Shown here: piece after piece, positions 8,598 to 17,465 of the stretch | How the letters are laid out: every line of letters starts with the position of its first letter | How positions within the stretch are numbered: position 1 is the first letter of the stretch | NCBI RefSeq assembly: GCF_900105255.1 | Contig: NZ_LT629763.1 | Span: 2,046,001 to 2,110,000, forward strand | DNA from: Halopseudomonas sabulinigri | GTDB taxonomy: Bacteria > Pseudomonadota > Gammaproteobacteria > Pseudomonadales > Pseudomonadaceae | Direction of reading: 5' to 3' | DNA: 64,000 nt | Position numbers and translations under genes: made by a program | The notes under the pieces: model-generated | Seen by the model: the letters and a program-made list of their open reading frames with translations, nothing else | Told to the model about the DNA's origin: nothing | Databases searched by the model: none

Positions 8598-9554
8598 ATG
8601 AAAGCCGCAGTCGTGAACGATACCAACCAGCCACCACAGTATCTTGAGTTTGCCGAGCCGCAGGCACAGCCGGGCGAGGTCATGGTCACTGTGCGCAGCG
8701 CTGCATTGAGTCAACTGGTGCGCGCCCAGGCCTCTGGCAAACACTATTCCAGCCCCAAGCCACCCTTTGTGCCTGGCGCTGACGGCGTGGGCGTACTCGA
8801 CAATGGCGAGCGTGTGTACTTCGCCTTTCCGCGTAACCCGGTGGGGGCCATGGCCGAGCGAGTGGCGGTCAGCGCCGATTGTGTGGTGGCCATTCCGGAG
8901 GGCATTGATGACCTCACCGCGGCGGCCATCGCCAATCCTGGCATGTCGTCCTGGGCTGCACTGATTGAGCGCGCCAGCTTCGAGCCCGGTGAAGCGGTAT
9001 TGATCAACGGCGCGACCGGTGCCTCCGGCCGGCTGGCAATACAGATCGCGCGTCACCTGGGCGCCGGGCGTATTGTGGTGACCGGCCGCAACCCGGCCAC
9101 CGAATCCGAGCTGCTGGCACTCGGCGCCGACCGCTTCATCCCCCTGCAGCAGGATGAGCAGGCGCTGGCCGCACAGCTGCGCGCCGAAATCGACACGGGC
9201 ATTGATATCGTGCTGGATTACCTCTGGGGGCCGTCAGCCGTCGCCATCATGCGCGCCGCTGACAGCCATGCGCCGGGGCAAGCAGCGCGACGCGTGCGCT
9301 TCGTGAACCTCGGCTCGCTCGGCGGCGCCAGTATGGATTTGCCGGCCGGCGCCCTGCGCAGCAGTGGGCTGGAGTTGCTGGGCAGTGGCCTGGGCAGCGT
9401 CTCCAACGCCGCGCTGGTGCGTTGCGTTGGTCAGCTGTTGCAGGCGGTTTCGACCGCTGGCCTGCAGGTGGCGACGGTGGCGCGATCGCTTGCCCAGGTC
9501 AGTAGCGCCTGGGTAGACGACAGCCCGCACGAGCGCATCGTGTTCATCCCCTAA
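8598..9554 (+). CDS. Zinc-type/quinone oxidoreductase family (MDR) alcohol dehydrogenase
   Basis: The protein has 318 residues from ATG 8598, preceded by GGCGAGGCG. The GroES-like N-terminal half contains PFVPGADGVGVL (about residues 56-67). The Rossmann half has INGATGASGRLAIQIARHLGAGRIVVTGRNP near 136-166, the NADPH-binding signature of quinone oxidoreductases. Structural zinc cysteines are absent, so a zinc-independent reductase is expected. A TAGACT -10-like hexamer lies at 8557-8562. The stop overlaps the convergent DUF3087 gene by four bases. The substrate is unknown. Confidence 0.82.
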   Translation: MKAAVVNDTNQPPQYLEFAEPQAQPGEVMVTVRSAALSQLVRAQASGKHYSSPKPPFVPGADGVGVLDNGERVYFAFPRNPVGAMAERVAVSADCVVAIPEGIDDLTAAAIANPGMSSWAALIERASFEPGEAVLINGATGASGRLAIQIARHLGAGRIVVTGRNPATESELLALGADRFIPLQQDEQALAAQLRAEIDTGIDIVLDYLWGPSAVAIMRAADSHAPGQAARRVRFVNLGSLGGASMDLPAGALRSSGLELLGSGLGSVSNAALVRCVGQLLQAVSTAGLQVATVARSLAQVSSAWVDDSPHERIVFIP

Positions 9555-10087
9555 ACGCGGACTGCCTTGACCGCCTCCAGCCATTCGCTGTGCAGCGCGT
9601 AGCACTCTGTCTCCAGGCCCTGTTGCTGTAGTGCCTGGAGCAGTTGCTCGCGCTCTGCCACCAGATCTTCCAAGGCGCTGCTGTTGCCATCCAGACGGTG
9701 CATCTCCAGCAGACCAAGATGATAAAAGCGCAGCAGCTGCATGGCTGCGGGGTTATTGCTGGCAACACCGGCCTTGACCTGGTGCATGACGTTGGTGACT
9801 CGCATCAGACTGCGCTTGAGCCTCCAACCATATACTGCAGGCTCCATCACCGCGCGCTGCCACAGCCCAAAGCGCACGATCACCACCGTCAGCGCCAATC
9901 CCAGCAAAACGCCGGTCAGGTTCCAGCGAAAATTACTCCCGTCGGGCTGCCCCAGCAGCGCCACCAGCAGGCTGGACATCAGCATGGCCAGCACCGCGAA
10001 CAACACCAGCACCAGTACGGTGCTCTTGCGCGTTTGCTGCCGGTAGATCACCGGGTCGCGCTGCTCAATCTTGAATAGTATCGCCAT
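9551..10087 (-). CDS. DUF3087 family membrane protein
   Basis: The protein has 178 residues from ATG 10087 (MAILFKIEQRDPVIYRQQTRK). The 20 codons upstream in the open frame are left out because the conserved part starts here. Two transmembrane helices (about 24-46 and 57-79) are followed by a soluble helical region of about 100 residues with FYHLGLLEMHRLDGNSSAL. This is the DUF3087 pattern known from pseudomonads. No function is known. The gene overlaps the end of the oxidoreductase gene by four bases on the opposite strand. Confidence 0.75.
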   Translation of the reverse strand: MAILFKIEQRDPVIYRQQTRKSTVLVLVLFAVLAMLMSSLLVALLGQPDGSNFRWNLTGVLLGLALTVVIVRFGLWQRAVMEPAVYGWRLKRSLMRVTNVMHQVKAGVASNNPAAMQLLRFYHLGLLEMHRLDGNSSALEDLVAEREQLLQALQQQGLETECYALHSEWLEAVKAVRV

Positions 10088-10256
10088 AGCTTGCTTACCC
10101 CTGTTTACCTTGCGACTGCTGCGCCGCAGTGTACGCAGTCTCTGCACAGAAAGGCAGACGTGCGCGGTGGCAGAGCGCCATGCAGGCTATACTGCAACCG
10201 GAGGCGCGACCTGCCAGACCCGCGCACTCACCCGGTTCCACAACAACGGTAAATAC

Positions 10257-10940
10257 ATGCCTGCACCTTCGACCTGCAATCCGATGCCACGCTTGCTCGC
10301 CCCTGCCCTGATCACCCTGCTGCTCAGCGCCTGCGCCAGCCAGCAAAACGCCAATGACGCCACCACTACCGGGATCGCCAACAGCCTGATCAGCGGTGAG
10401 CTGGAGCACGGCCACTACCGCGCCGCCGATGACAGCTTCGCAGTGGACACCCCGTTCCGCCCCGGCAGCGAAGCCTACGCCAGTATGCATATTGCCGAGT
10501 CCTTCGACATCAGCGAAAGCCAGGTGCTGTTCACCTCGTCCGCCGCCCCGGTCGAGGTCTACCGCGTACACCTGTTCAAGGGTAACCTGCCGGCCGAAGG
10601 CGAGCTGTACCGCCAGGCGACAGCGCAGTATTTCCAGCTGTTTGAGGAGCGCTACGGCACCACGCTGGAGCCTATCACCCTGCAGGACCATCAGATCAGC
10701 GGTGTCAGCGCCACCAGCGCCACCTTCGGCCAATACATCCCGGCGCGCAGCGCGCTAGGCATGAGCGCCGATGCCGTGGATATCTGGCACAGCTACTACT
10801 ATCTGGAGCGCGGCGACAACGCTGCTTTCATCTGGATCAATCGCCCGCAACCCGATCAGCCGGGCGCGACAGCCGGCGCCGAAGAACGCATCGATGCCTT
10901 CATCAACTCCTTTGAACTGACCAGCAAGCCGCTGCGTTGA
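10257..10940 (+). CDS. Putative lipoprotein
   Basis: The protein has 227 residues from ATG 10257, with a second ATG at 10284. The hydrophobic stretch LLAPALITLLLSAC ends in a lipobox with the lipidated Cys about 23 residues from the second ATG. The mature part has no domain I recognise; it contains strands with FRPGSEAYASMHIAESFDISESQ and an acidic C-terminal helix. A TATACT hexamer at 10188-10193 may be its -10 element. An envelope location is inferred. Function unknown. Confidence 0.66.
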   Translation: MPAPSTCNPMPRLLAPALITLLLSACASQQNANDATTTGIANSLISGELEHGHYRAADDSFAVDTPFRPGSEAYASMHIAESFDISESQVLFTSSAAPVEVYRVHLFKGNLPAEGELYRQATAQYFQLFEERYGTTLEPITLQDHQISGVSATSATFGQYIPARSALGMSADAVDIWHSYYYLERGDNAAFIWINRPQPDQPGATAGAEERIDAFINSFELTSKPLR

Positions 10941-11016
10941 GTTTTTGCGAGGGGCGTCTCAGGGCTGCTTGACGTGAATCGATATACTGCCCGGCCATTC
11001 AGGAAAGGACTTCCCG

Positions 11017-12837
11017 ATGCCGGTTTTCAGAGCGCTCCTCGCCCGCCTACCCAAACTCGATGTCAGCAGCGGATTGTTGCTGTTCGGTTTTATCTTTGTC
11101 GTCTTCGGCGCCGCTCTGGCCATCAGCCTTGGCGGCAGTATGCTCTGGCGTTATCAAGCCAGCGCCGATTGGCAGCCAGTACCCGCAGAACTCAGCCAGC
11201 TTGAATTCCTTCGAGCGCCTAACCAGGCCAAAAATTGGCAGGTAACCGGCCAATACAGCTATGCGTTTGGCGGCAGGAGCTACCGTAGCCAACAGCTGGG
11301 ATTGAGCGAAGGCCCCGACAGCTTCGAGCACTACTGGCAGCAACTTTATACCGACCTGCAACGCCAGCAGGAAGCTGGCCGACTGCAAGCCTGGGTAAAC
11401 CCGGCAGATCCCGAGCAGGCTCTGCTCACGCGCCAGCTGCACCTGCCGTTGCTGGGGTTTAGCGGCTACCTGGGCGGTATGATTCTGCTGCTGGGCGCGG
11501 GCATCATGTGGCTGGGGGTTCGCGCCCGAACCGATATCACCCTGGAGGTGATAGCTCGCCAGGGCATTTCCAGCGGCACGCGAGAAGGCGCCGATTATCT
11601 GAGCTGGTTTGGCGGCCTGTTCACCCTCGCCTGCCTGCCACTGGTGTTCTCCTTGCCGGCTGCGGTGGCCGAAGGCAAGCGTGTGCTACTGGTTCTGCTG
11701 GTGTTGCCCTTAATCGGCATTATCTCGCTCTGCGCAGGACTGCGCGCAAGGCAGCGCTACAACCAGATCGGCGCCACGCGACTGTTTCCTGATCCGCTGC
11801 CAGGCTATGCCGGCGGGCAGGTAGGTGGATACTTCCGCTTGACCCAAGGTGAATGGCTTGAGCCGCCGCGTTGCACACTGAGCTGCGTGCATGTCTACCA
11901 CGTGTACAGCCTATCTTCCGATCACAACGGCGGGCGAGAAAGGGAAACTCGGCGCGTGCCGCTCTGGCAACAGCAAACGCAGGCCTACTGCCGCCCATCA
12001 GCGAAGGGCATCGACACACACTTTGTTTTCGACGTACCCGCGCACCTCCCAGCTACCGGCGATCATCCGCAAGCCGAGGGCACAATTGAATGGGAGGTTG
12101 TTTGCGAAGGACTGGTCATACAGGCAGATCGCAGTAACAGTCCAGCTACCCGCGCCACGCTAGCCGGTGCTCCAGAGCATGAGTTTCAGTTTGAGCGCCC
12201 CTGGCGGCTCCCGGTAGAAGCCGGTAGCGGGCGGGCACGACGCGCCGTCGTGCAACCGCAACGCGCGCAGCCAAACGCTGCCACCTCGCGGCAAGCCGCC
12301 AGCCCTGCGACCGCTCAGCCCGTCATTGAGCGAACCACCAAGGGGCTGCACATCAAAGGTAAACGCGAGATGGAAACCCTGATGGTCATCGGGTTATGGA
12401 TCCTGGGGCTGACCTTCTCGGCCCTCGGCGCAGGCCTGTTGTATCTGGCGTTGAACGGCCAGGTTCTGTTGTGGCTACTTGGCCCGCCATTACTGCTGAT
12501 CGGCCTCGCGGTGCTGCTGCTCGCGCTGATCTGGCCAGGCCTCAACGTCTCCAGCCTGGTCTCACCCGGACAGATATGCGCAACCCGCAAGTGGTACTTT
12601 CTACCGCTGCGGCGACGCTGCATTGCCGTGCATTCCCGCGATCAGCTGGAGCTGCAGCACAGCATGACCAGCGTTGATAATCAGACCACAACCCAGAGTT
12701 TCAAGCTGCTGCTGCGTTCAGGCAACCAGCCCATCGCGCTGACCGGTCACATCGCCGGCCGTGAAGCGGCCGACGCGCTGTGCAAACAGGTGCTGGATCA
12801 ACTGTTTCCGGGACCACAGCCTACTCTCCCTTTGTAG
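11017..12837 (+). CDS. DUF3592-containing multi-pass membrane protein
   Basis: This 606-residue protein has an N-terminal DUF3592 unit: TM helix about 20-45, a soluble beta segment with TGQYSYAFGGRSYRSQ and AWVNPADPEQALL, then a TM pair about 147-170. Further helices lie near 205-245. A cytosolic or periplasmic beta domain of about 180 residues follows, with two helices near 455-510 and a C-terminal PH-like segment. A Pro/Ala/Gln-rich low-complexity linker is at about 395-445. The layout suggests a long DUF3592 protein with two soluble modules. Function unknown. TATACT at 10983-10988 is a -10 candidate. Confidence 0.7.
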   Translation: MPVFRALLARLPKLDVSSGLLLFGFIFVVFGAALAISLGGSMLWRYQASADWQPVPAELSQLEFLRAPNQAKNWQVTGQYSYAFGGRSYRSQQLGLSEGPDSFEHYWQQLYTDLQRQQEAGRLQAWVNPADPEQALLTRQLHLPLLGFSGYLGGMILLLGAGIMWLGVRARTDITLEVIARQGISSGTREGADYLSWFGGLFTLACLPLVFSLPAAVAEGKRVLLVLLVLPLIGIISLCAGLRARQRYNQIGATRLFPDPLPGYAGGQVGGYFRLTQGEWLEPPRCTLSCVHVYHVYSLSSDHNGGRERETRRVPLWQQQTQAYCRPSAKGIDTHFVFDVPAHLPATGDHPQAEGTIEWEVVCEGLVIQADRSNSPATRATLAGAPEHEFQFERPWRLPVEAGSGRARRAVVQPQRAQPNAATSRQAASPATAQPVIERTTKGLHIKGKREMETLMVIGLWILGLTFSALGAGLLYLALNGQVLLWLLGPPLLLIGLAVLLLALIWPGLNVSSLVSPGQICATRKWYFLPLRRRCIAVHSRDQLELQHSMTSVDNQTTTQSFKLLLRSGNQPIALTGHIAGREAADALCKQVLDQLFPGPQPTLPL

Positions 12838-13016
12838 CGCGCAGAGCAACAGGATAAGATTCGCCTACGCGAATTCGAGTCCCGCGGCCAGCCGCTGCCA
12901 AGTGCTCGAAGCCAGGCTCCGGTTCAGGCCGCCTGCACGCACCTTCATTCAGTTTCCCGCCAGGCACGCCCACCACTAGCGTGCCAAGGCCAGCACTAAT
13001 TACCAGGATTGCCAGT

Positions 13017-13844
13017 ATGACCCGTTCGTTACCTCCGCTTATTTTGACTCTCTGCCTTGCCGTGATTCAGGGTTGCGCCACTTACACCACCCCGGCCGGT
13101 GGCGTGAACATTCCGTCACTGGGCGATGGCGACATCGCCGAGCTGATGGCCGTGGAGCCTGCCGCCACCTTCCCCGCGCGTATCGCGGTCGCGCGAATCC
13201 AATCGTCAGGTTACAGCTCCAGAACCAACGACAGCTATGGCAGCGGCCGCTACAGCGTGGTCACCACCCGCGATATGGAAGACGAAAGCGACTTTGCCAA
13301 GCTCGCCGAGATGCAGCTGGTCGCCGGTGTGGCGCCGGTCGGTCGCCTGCTGCTGCCGGAACAACTCGACAGCATCAAGGATCTGCGCCTGTCCGCTGCG
13401 CGCCTCAAGGCCGACATGCTGTTGCTCTACTCGGTGGATACCGCGTTCCATGTCGAGGGCAAGGCGCTCGGTCCGCTGACCGCCATCACCCTGGGCTTTC
13501 TGCCCAGCAAACAGGCGTTTGTCTCCTCGACGACCTCGGGCGTGCTGGTGGATGTGCGCACTGGATACATTTATGGCGTAGCCGAGGCTACCGAGCGCAA
13601 CGAACAACGCACCACTGTCTGGGACAGCGCCGATGCGGTCGACCGCGCGCGGGTGCAAGCCGAGGCGGCCAGCTTCAAGCGCTTTGTCGGCGAAGTCGGC
13701 ACCCTGTGGGGCCAGACCGTAGAGCAGTACGCCGTCAGCGAGCCCGAGCCGCAGCCGGTTACGCCGCCGCAACCACCACAGCCCAAGCCCGCCATACCGG
13801 CCACTCTGGAGCCCTCCGGCAGCCAGGAGACCTATACGTTCTAA
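13017..13844 (+). CDS. Putative lipoprotein
   Basis: The protein has 275 residues from ATG 13017 (MTRSLPPLILTLCLAVIQGC). The signal ends in an IQGC lipobox with Cys20. The middle contains FPARIAVARIQSSGY and a LLYSVDTAFHVEGKA stretch, suggesting an alpha/beta fold seen in some outer-membrane-associated lipoproteins. The last 35 residues are Pro/Gln-rich (PEPQPVTPPQPPQPKPA), probably a disordered spacer. No domain can be named with confidence. The preceding gap carries a GC-rich hairpin at 12963-12985 without a T-run. Confidence 0.65.
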   Translation: MTRSLPPLILTLCLAVIQGCATYTTPAGGVNIPSLGDGDIAELMAVEPAATFPARIAVARIQSSGYSSRTNDSYGSGRYSVVTTRDMEDESDFAKLAEMQLVAGVAPVGRLLLPEQLDSIKDLRLSAARLKADMLLLYSVDTAFHVEGKALGPLTAITLGFLPSKQAFVSSTTSGVLVDVRTGYIYGVAEATERNEQRTTVWDSADAVDRARVQAEAASFKRFVGEVGTLWGQTVEQYAVSEPEPQPVTPPQPPQPKPAIPATLEPSGSQETYTF

Positions 13845-13848
13845 GGCA

Positions 13849-13870
13849 ATCCGCCGCCGCGGCGGCGGAT
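13849..13870. other. Perfect 22-base GC palindrome
   Basis: The sequence from 13849 to 13870 is self-complementary (ATCCGCCGCCG plus its reverse complement). It starts four bases after the lipoprotein stop. No T-run follows, so it could be a weak terminator or an mRNA 3'-end stabiliser. Confidence 0.4.
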
Positions 13871-13971
13871 GCATTATTTCGCCACTACATTTCGCCACTG
13901 CGACTACAGTCCGTTACACTCAGGGAAAGCGCACTTTCCTGCCGCGCGGCAATCTGGAAGCTTGACTGCGG

Positions 13972-15828
13972 ATGACCAACACCACGACGCTACGGATCTG
14001 GCTCGAAGCACGCTGCCAAGCTGGCTGGCGCTGGCTGCTCGGCTGCCTGCTGCTGCTGTTGAGTCTGAACGCCAGCGCCTTTGAAGTGCCCCCCGCCGAA
14101 AGAATCAACCTCTCCGCCCAACTGGCGACCTACCGGCAGCCGGGCCAACCAATCAACCTAGAGGCTGCCCAGCAGGCTTATCGGTCCGGCGCGTTCACCG
14201 CCCCCAGCCACCGGGCGACCGCCAGCAACTTTGGCCTCACCTCAGACCAGATCTGGCTGCGCGTCGAACTCGATACCCCGACGGCCCTGCCGCCGCGCTG
14301 GCTGCTCGAAGTCGCCCACGCCTCGCTGGACAAGATAGACCTCTACCTCGTGCGTGAGGGCGAGCCAACACGGCACCAACACTCGGGCGATCAGATCAGT
14401 TTTGATCAGAAGCCCATCAGGCACCGCCATCATATCTTCGAGCTACAGCTGGAGCCGAACGCGCACTATGTGCTGTATCTTGCTGTCAGCTCCGCTGGCA
14501 CGCTGGCGGCGCCAGTCATCCTTTGGCAGCCTGACGCCCTGTGGCAGAACGACCAATTCAGCTACTCCATGCTCAGTGTCTACTACGGCATGCTGTTGGC
14601 GCTGCTGATCTACAACCTGTTTCTGTACCTGTCGCTGCGCGACCCGCTGTACCTAGTCTACGTCGCGTTTATAAGCTGTCTGGCTCTTGGGCAAGCTGGC
14701 CTGTCGGGGCTGGTGGGGCAGTTCATCTGGCCGCACAACGCCCTGTTGACGGATCTTGCGCCCACCGGCTCGGTCTCACTGGCCGGTTTCTTTGGCGCCC
14801 TTTTCGTACAGCGCTTTCTTGCCGACACACCTCGTCGCCTGCGTTTGCAGTGGCTGATGCCGCTGATCAGCGCTGCCTACGCGCTGACCTTCCTATGCAC
14901 GGTGTTCTGGTCTTATCACCTGGGCGCCATCGCGGTGAACCTGATATCACTGTTGTTCGCCGCCAGCGCCTTCTTCCTCGGCGCGGTTAGCTTGTATCTG
15001 CGTGAACCGGGCGCACGCTTTTTCGTCCTCGCCTGGGTGTCCTTCCTGACCGGGGTCACCATCATTTCATTGCATAACCTGGGTTTGTTGCCCTCCAACC
15101 CGCTGACCGCCAACGCGCTGGCCATCGGCTCCGGGCTGGAAATGCTGCTGCTCTCGCTGGCGCTGGCCGACCGTATCAACGACATCCAGCGCGCGCGCGA
15201 CCACGCCCAGGCGCAGGCGCTGCAGATTCGCCAGCAGATGCTGGAGACCGTCCGCGAGAGTGAGCGCCTGCTGGAAGCGCGCGTGGTTGACCGCACGCTG
15301 GAGCTGGAACAGGCCAATCAACAGCTGGTGCAGAGCCAGCAATTACTGGAGCAGCAGGCCAAACACGACCCACTCACCGGCCTGGCCAACCGCTCGCTGC
15401 TGAACGAGCGATTGATCGAAGCCCAGGCGCGCGCAGACCGGCAGCAGAAAAGCTTCGTGCTGATGGTCGCCGACCTCGACAGATTCAAGTGCATCAACGA
15501 CCAGTTTGGCCACGCGGCGGGCGACGAGGTGCTGATCGAAATCGCCAACCGGCTGCGCGCGGTGGTGCGCAGCAGCGATGTGGTTGCCCGCATGGGCGGA
15601 GATGAATTTGTGCTGGTGCTGGAGTCACTGCACAACTCGCAGGATGTCACGACCCTGCGGCGCAAGATCCAGCAGGCCGTCTGTGCGCCCATACTGCTCA
15701 GCAGCGGCGATACCGTGCAGGTCGGCGTCAGTATCGGCGCGGCCTTCTACCCAGAGGAAGCCGCCAGTGCCAACCTGCTGCTAAATCAGGCAGACAAGGC
15801 CATGTATGCCGAAAAACCGCCCGCCTGA
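13972..15828 (+). CDS. 7TMR-DISM diguanylate cyclase
   Basis: This 618-residue membrane protein has a signal peptide (1-37), a periplasmic 7TMR-DISMED2 sensory domain (about 40-175), a seven-helix 7TMR-DISM region (about 190-400), a coiled coil (about 405-455) and a GGDEF domain. The active motif GGDEF is at 542-546. RSSD lies five residues upstream, which is the RxxD c-di-GMP inhibitory site, so an active, feedback-controlled cyclase is expected. The extracellular domain may bind carbohydrate or another small ligand. The 3' end overlaps the lipase gene by 23 bases. TACACT at 13915-13920 is a -10 candidate. Confidence 0.92.
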   Translation: MTNTTTLRIWLEARCQAGWRWLLGCLLLLLSLNASAFEVPPAERINLSAQLATYRQPGQPINLEAAQQAYRSGAFTAPSHRATASNFGLTSDQIWLRVELDTPTALPPRWLLEVAHASLDKIDLYLVREGEPTRHQHSGDQISFDQKPIRHRHHIFELQLEPNAHYVLYLAVSSAGTLAAPVILWQPDALWQNDQFSYSMLSVYYGMLLALLIYNLFLYLSLRDPLYLVYVAFISCLALGQAGLSGLVGQFIWPHNALLTDLAPTGSVSLAGFFGALFVQRFLADTPRRLRLQWLMPLISAAYALTFLCTVFWSYHLGAIAVNLISLLFAASAFFLGAVSLYLREPGARFFVLAWVSFLTGVTIISLHNLGLLPSNPLTANALAIGSGLEMLLLSLALADRINDIQRARDHAQAQALQIRQQMLETVRESERLLEARVVDRTLELEQANQQLVQSQQLLEQQAKHDPLTGLANRSLLNERLIEAQARADRQQKSFVLMVADLDRFKCINDQFGHAAGDEVLIEIANRLRAVVRSSDVVARMGGDEFVLVLESLHNSQDVTTLRRKIQQAVCAPILLSSGDTVQVGVSIGAAFYPEEAASANLLLNQADKAMYAEKPPA

Positions 15829-16588
15829 GCGACGCCGGGCAGGTCTTACGGCGCTCCCTGTCGCGGCGTTTCTGGCGCTGCTGTGGTGTTGTGCCGGCGC
15901 CGCTACAGTACCTCGCGACTGTGTGATCTTGCTGCATGGGCTGGCCCGCACCAGCGACTCCATGGCCAGCATGCAGGCAGCGCTTGAGCAGGCCGGTTAT
16001 CAGGTGGTCAATCTCGACTATCCCTCCCGCCACTATACCGTCGATCAGCTCGGCGAGCTGGCCGTGCCTCCCGCCATCGAGGCCTGTCCCACCGATAGCC
16101 AACTGCACTTTGTCAGCCATTCACTGGGCGGCATCGTGCTGCGCCACTACCTGCAGCAACACCCGTTGCCGCGCCTGGGCAACGTGGTAATGCTGGGGCC
16201 GCCAAACCAGGGTAGCGAGATAGTCGACACCCTGCGTGAAGTGCCCGGCTTCGCCTGGCTCAACGGGCCGGCTGGCCTCGAGCTGGGCACCACAGAGCAG
16301 GATCTGCCCGGTCAACTGGAACAGCCGGATTTCAGCCTCGGCATCATTGCCGGCACCCAGAGTATCAACCTGCTGCTATCTACCCTGTTGCCCAACCCGG
16401 ATGACGGCAAGGTTTCGGTAGAGAGCACCAAGGTGGCAGGCATGGCCGACCACATCAGCCTGCCGGTTACCCACCCACTGATGATGCGCGATGAGCAGGT
16501 CATAACGCAGACCCTGCACTTTCTGCGCTACGGGCACTTTGTGCATCCGCCGACGGCCTTGCATGGGGAGCAGAATCAGCACCGCTGA
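15806..16588 (+). CDS. Secreted lipase/alpha-beta hydrolase
   Basis: This 260-residue protein has an Arg-rich start followed by a hydrophobic signal (about 14-33). The oxyanion motif is VILLHGLARTSDSM and the nucleophile elbow is FVSHSLGGIV with Ser106. MLGPPNQGSEIVD is a hallmark of the bacterial lipase branch related to PGAP1-like hydrolases. A late His in MADHISLPVTHPLMM may complete the triad. The gene begins inside the diguanylate cyclase gene (23-base overlap), so the two are translationally linked. The substrate is likely an acyl ester. No Lif foldase is present nearby. Confidence 0.8.
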   Translation: MPKNRPPERRRAGLTALPVAAFLALLWCCAGAATVPRDCVILLHGLARTSDSMASMQAALEQAGYQVVNLDYPSRHYTVDQLGELAVPPAIEACPTDSQLHFVSHSLGGIVLRHYLQQHPLPRLGNVVMLGPPNQGSEIVDTLREVPGFAWLNGPAGLELGTTEQDLPGQLEQPDFSLGIIAGTQSINLLLSTLLPNPDDGKVSVESTKVAGMADHISLPVTHPLMMRDEQVITQTLHFLRYGHFVHPPTALHGEQNQHR

Positions 16589-16650
16589 TACACCGGCACC
16601 GGGGCCTGATAGCATGGCCTACCTCACTCCTGGAAGGCCGCACCCACTGC

Positions 16651-17397
16651 ATGCTGATCGACACCCTGACCGACCTTGCCCTGATGCTGCTCAGCATCGT
16701 CCTGTTGTATTTGAGCCTGTTCAGCTATGCCCGGCGGCGTCAGCCACATTGGCACCGCTCGCTGCAGGAGCGCAGGGCCGTGATCGTGCTGTTGCTGACG
16801 CTCGTGGTGGTGGCGATCAGAGTGAGCAAGGCGGTGTTGGGTGGGCATACCAGCGAATTTGATATCGCCCTGCTGGAGTACATTCACCAGCACACTTCAG
16901 CCGCCGCCGTCAGCGCTTTCAGCTGGATTACGCTGACCGGGTCGTCGCGGTTTCTTACCCCGCTTGGTGTGCTGCTCTGCGCTGCCCTGCTGTTGGCACG
17001 TCAGTACCGCGAAGCCCTGCTGCTGCCGCTGTCGATGATCAGCGCCGCGCTACTGGTTTACGCCATCAAACTGGCCGTGGCGCGCGAGCGACCGGCGTTG
17101 TGGGCTACCGACTGGTACTGGGGTTACAGCTTCCCCAGCGGACACACCATGGGCACCGCCGCCTGTGCCACCGCGCTGGCGCTTTGCGCCGCCCAGCTCT
17201 GGCCGGCCAGCCGTCGCTATGCACTGTGCTTGGCGGGAGTGTGGATAGGCCTGGTCGCCGCTTCTCGCCTGGTGTTGGGCGTGCACTGGCCAACCGACGT
17301 GCTGGTGGCGGCGTGCCTAGGCATTGTGCTGCCCATACTGATTCGGTTGACCGCAGGTACCGTCAAACCAGCTGCCGCCCGGACGGAAAACTCCTGA
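16651..17397 (+). CDS. PAP2-superfamily membrane phosphatase
   Basis: This 248-residue protein has about six transmembrane helices and the three PAP2 motifs: KLAVARERP (140-148), PSGHT (162-166) and SRLVLGVHWPTDV (205-217), including the catalytic His of the second and the His/Asp of the third. A 35-residue basic linker joins the first two helices. Likely substrates are phosphatidic acid, phosphatidylglycerophosphate or undecaprenyl pyrophosphate; the sequence does not discriminate. It converges with the MASE1 cyclase. Confidence 0.88.
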   Translation: MLIDTLTDLALMLLSIVLLYLSLFSYARRRQPHWHRSLQERRAVIVLLLTLVVVAIRVSKAVLGGHTSEFDIALLEYIHQHTSAAAVSAFSWITLTGSSRFLTPLGVLLCAALLLARQYREALLLPLSMISAALLVYAIKLAVARERPALWATDWYWGYSFPSGHTMGTAACATALALCAAQLWPASRRYALCLAGVWIGLVAASRLVLGVHWPTDVLVAACLGIVLPILIRLTAGTVKPAAARTENS

Positions 17398-17416
17398 CAG
17401 CGGCGCACCGGATCTG

Positions 17417-17446
17417 AACACACGGCGAGGGCACCCACCGTCGTGT
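17417..17446. terminator. Weak hairpin between convergent genes
   Basis: AACAC pairs with GTGTT around an imperfect CGG/CCG inner stem. It is followed by TATTT on the plus strand. It lies between the PAP2 gene and the MASE1 cyclase. The stem is interrupted, so this is only a candidate. Confidence 0.3.
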
Positions 17447-17465
17447 TATTTCAGGCCGCAGGTGG

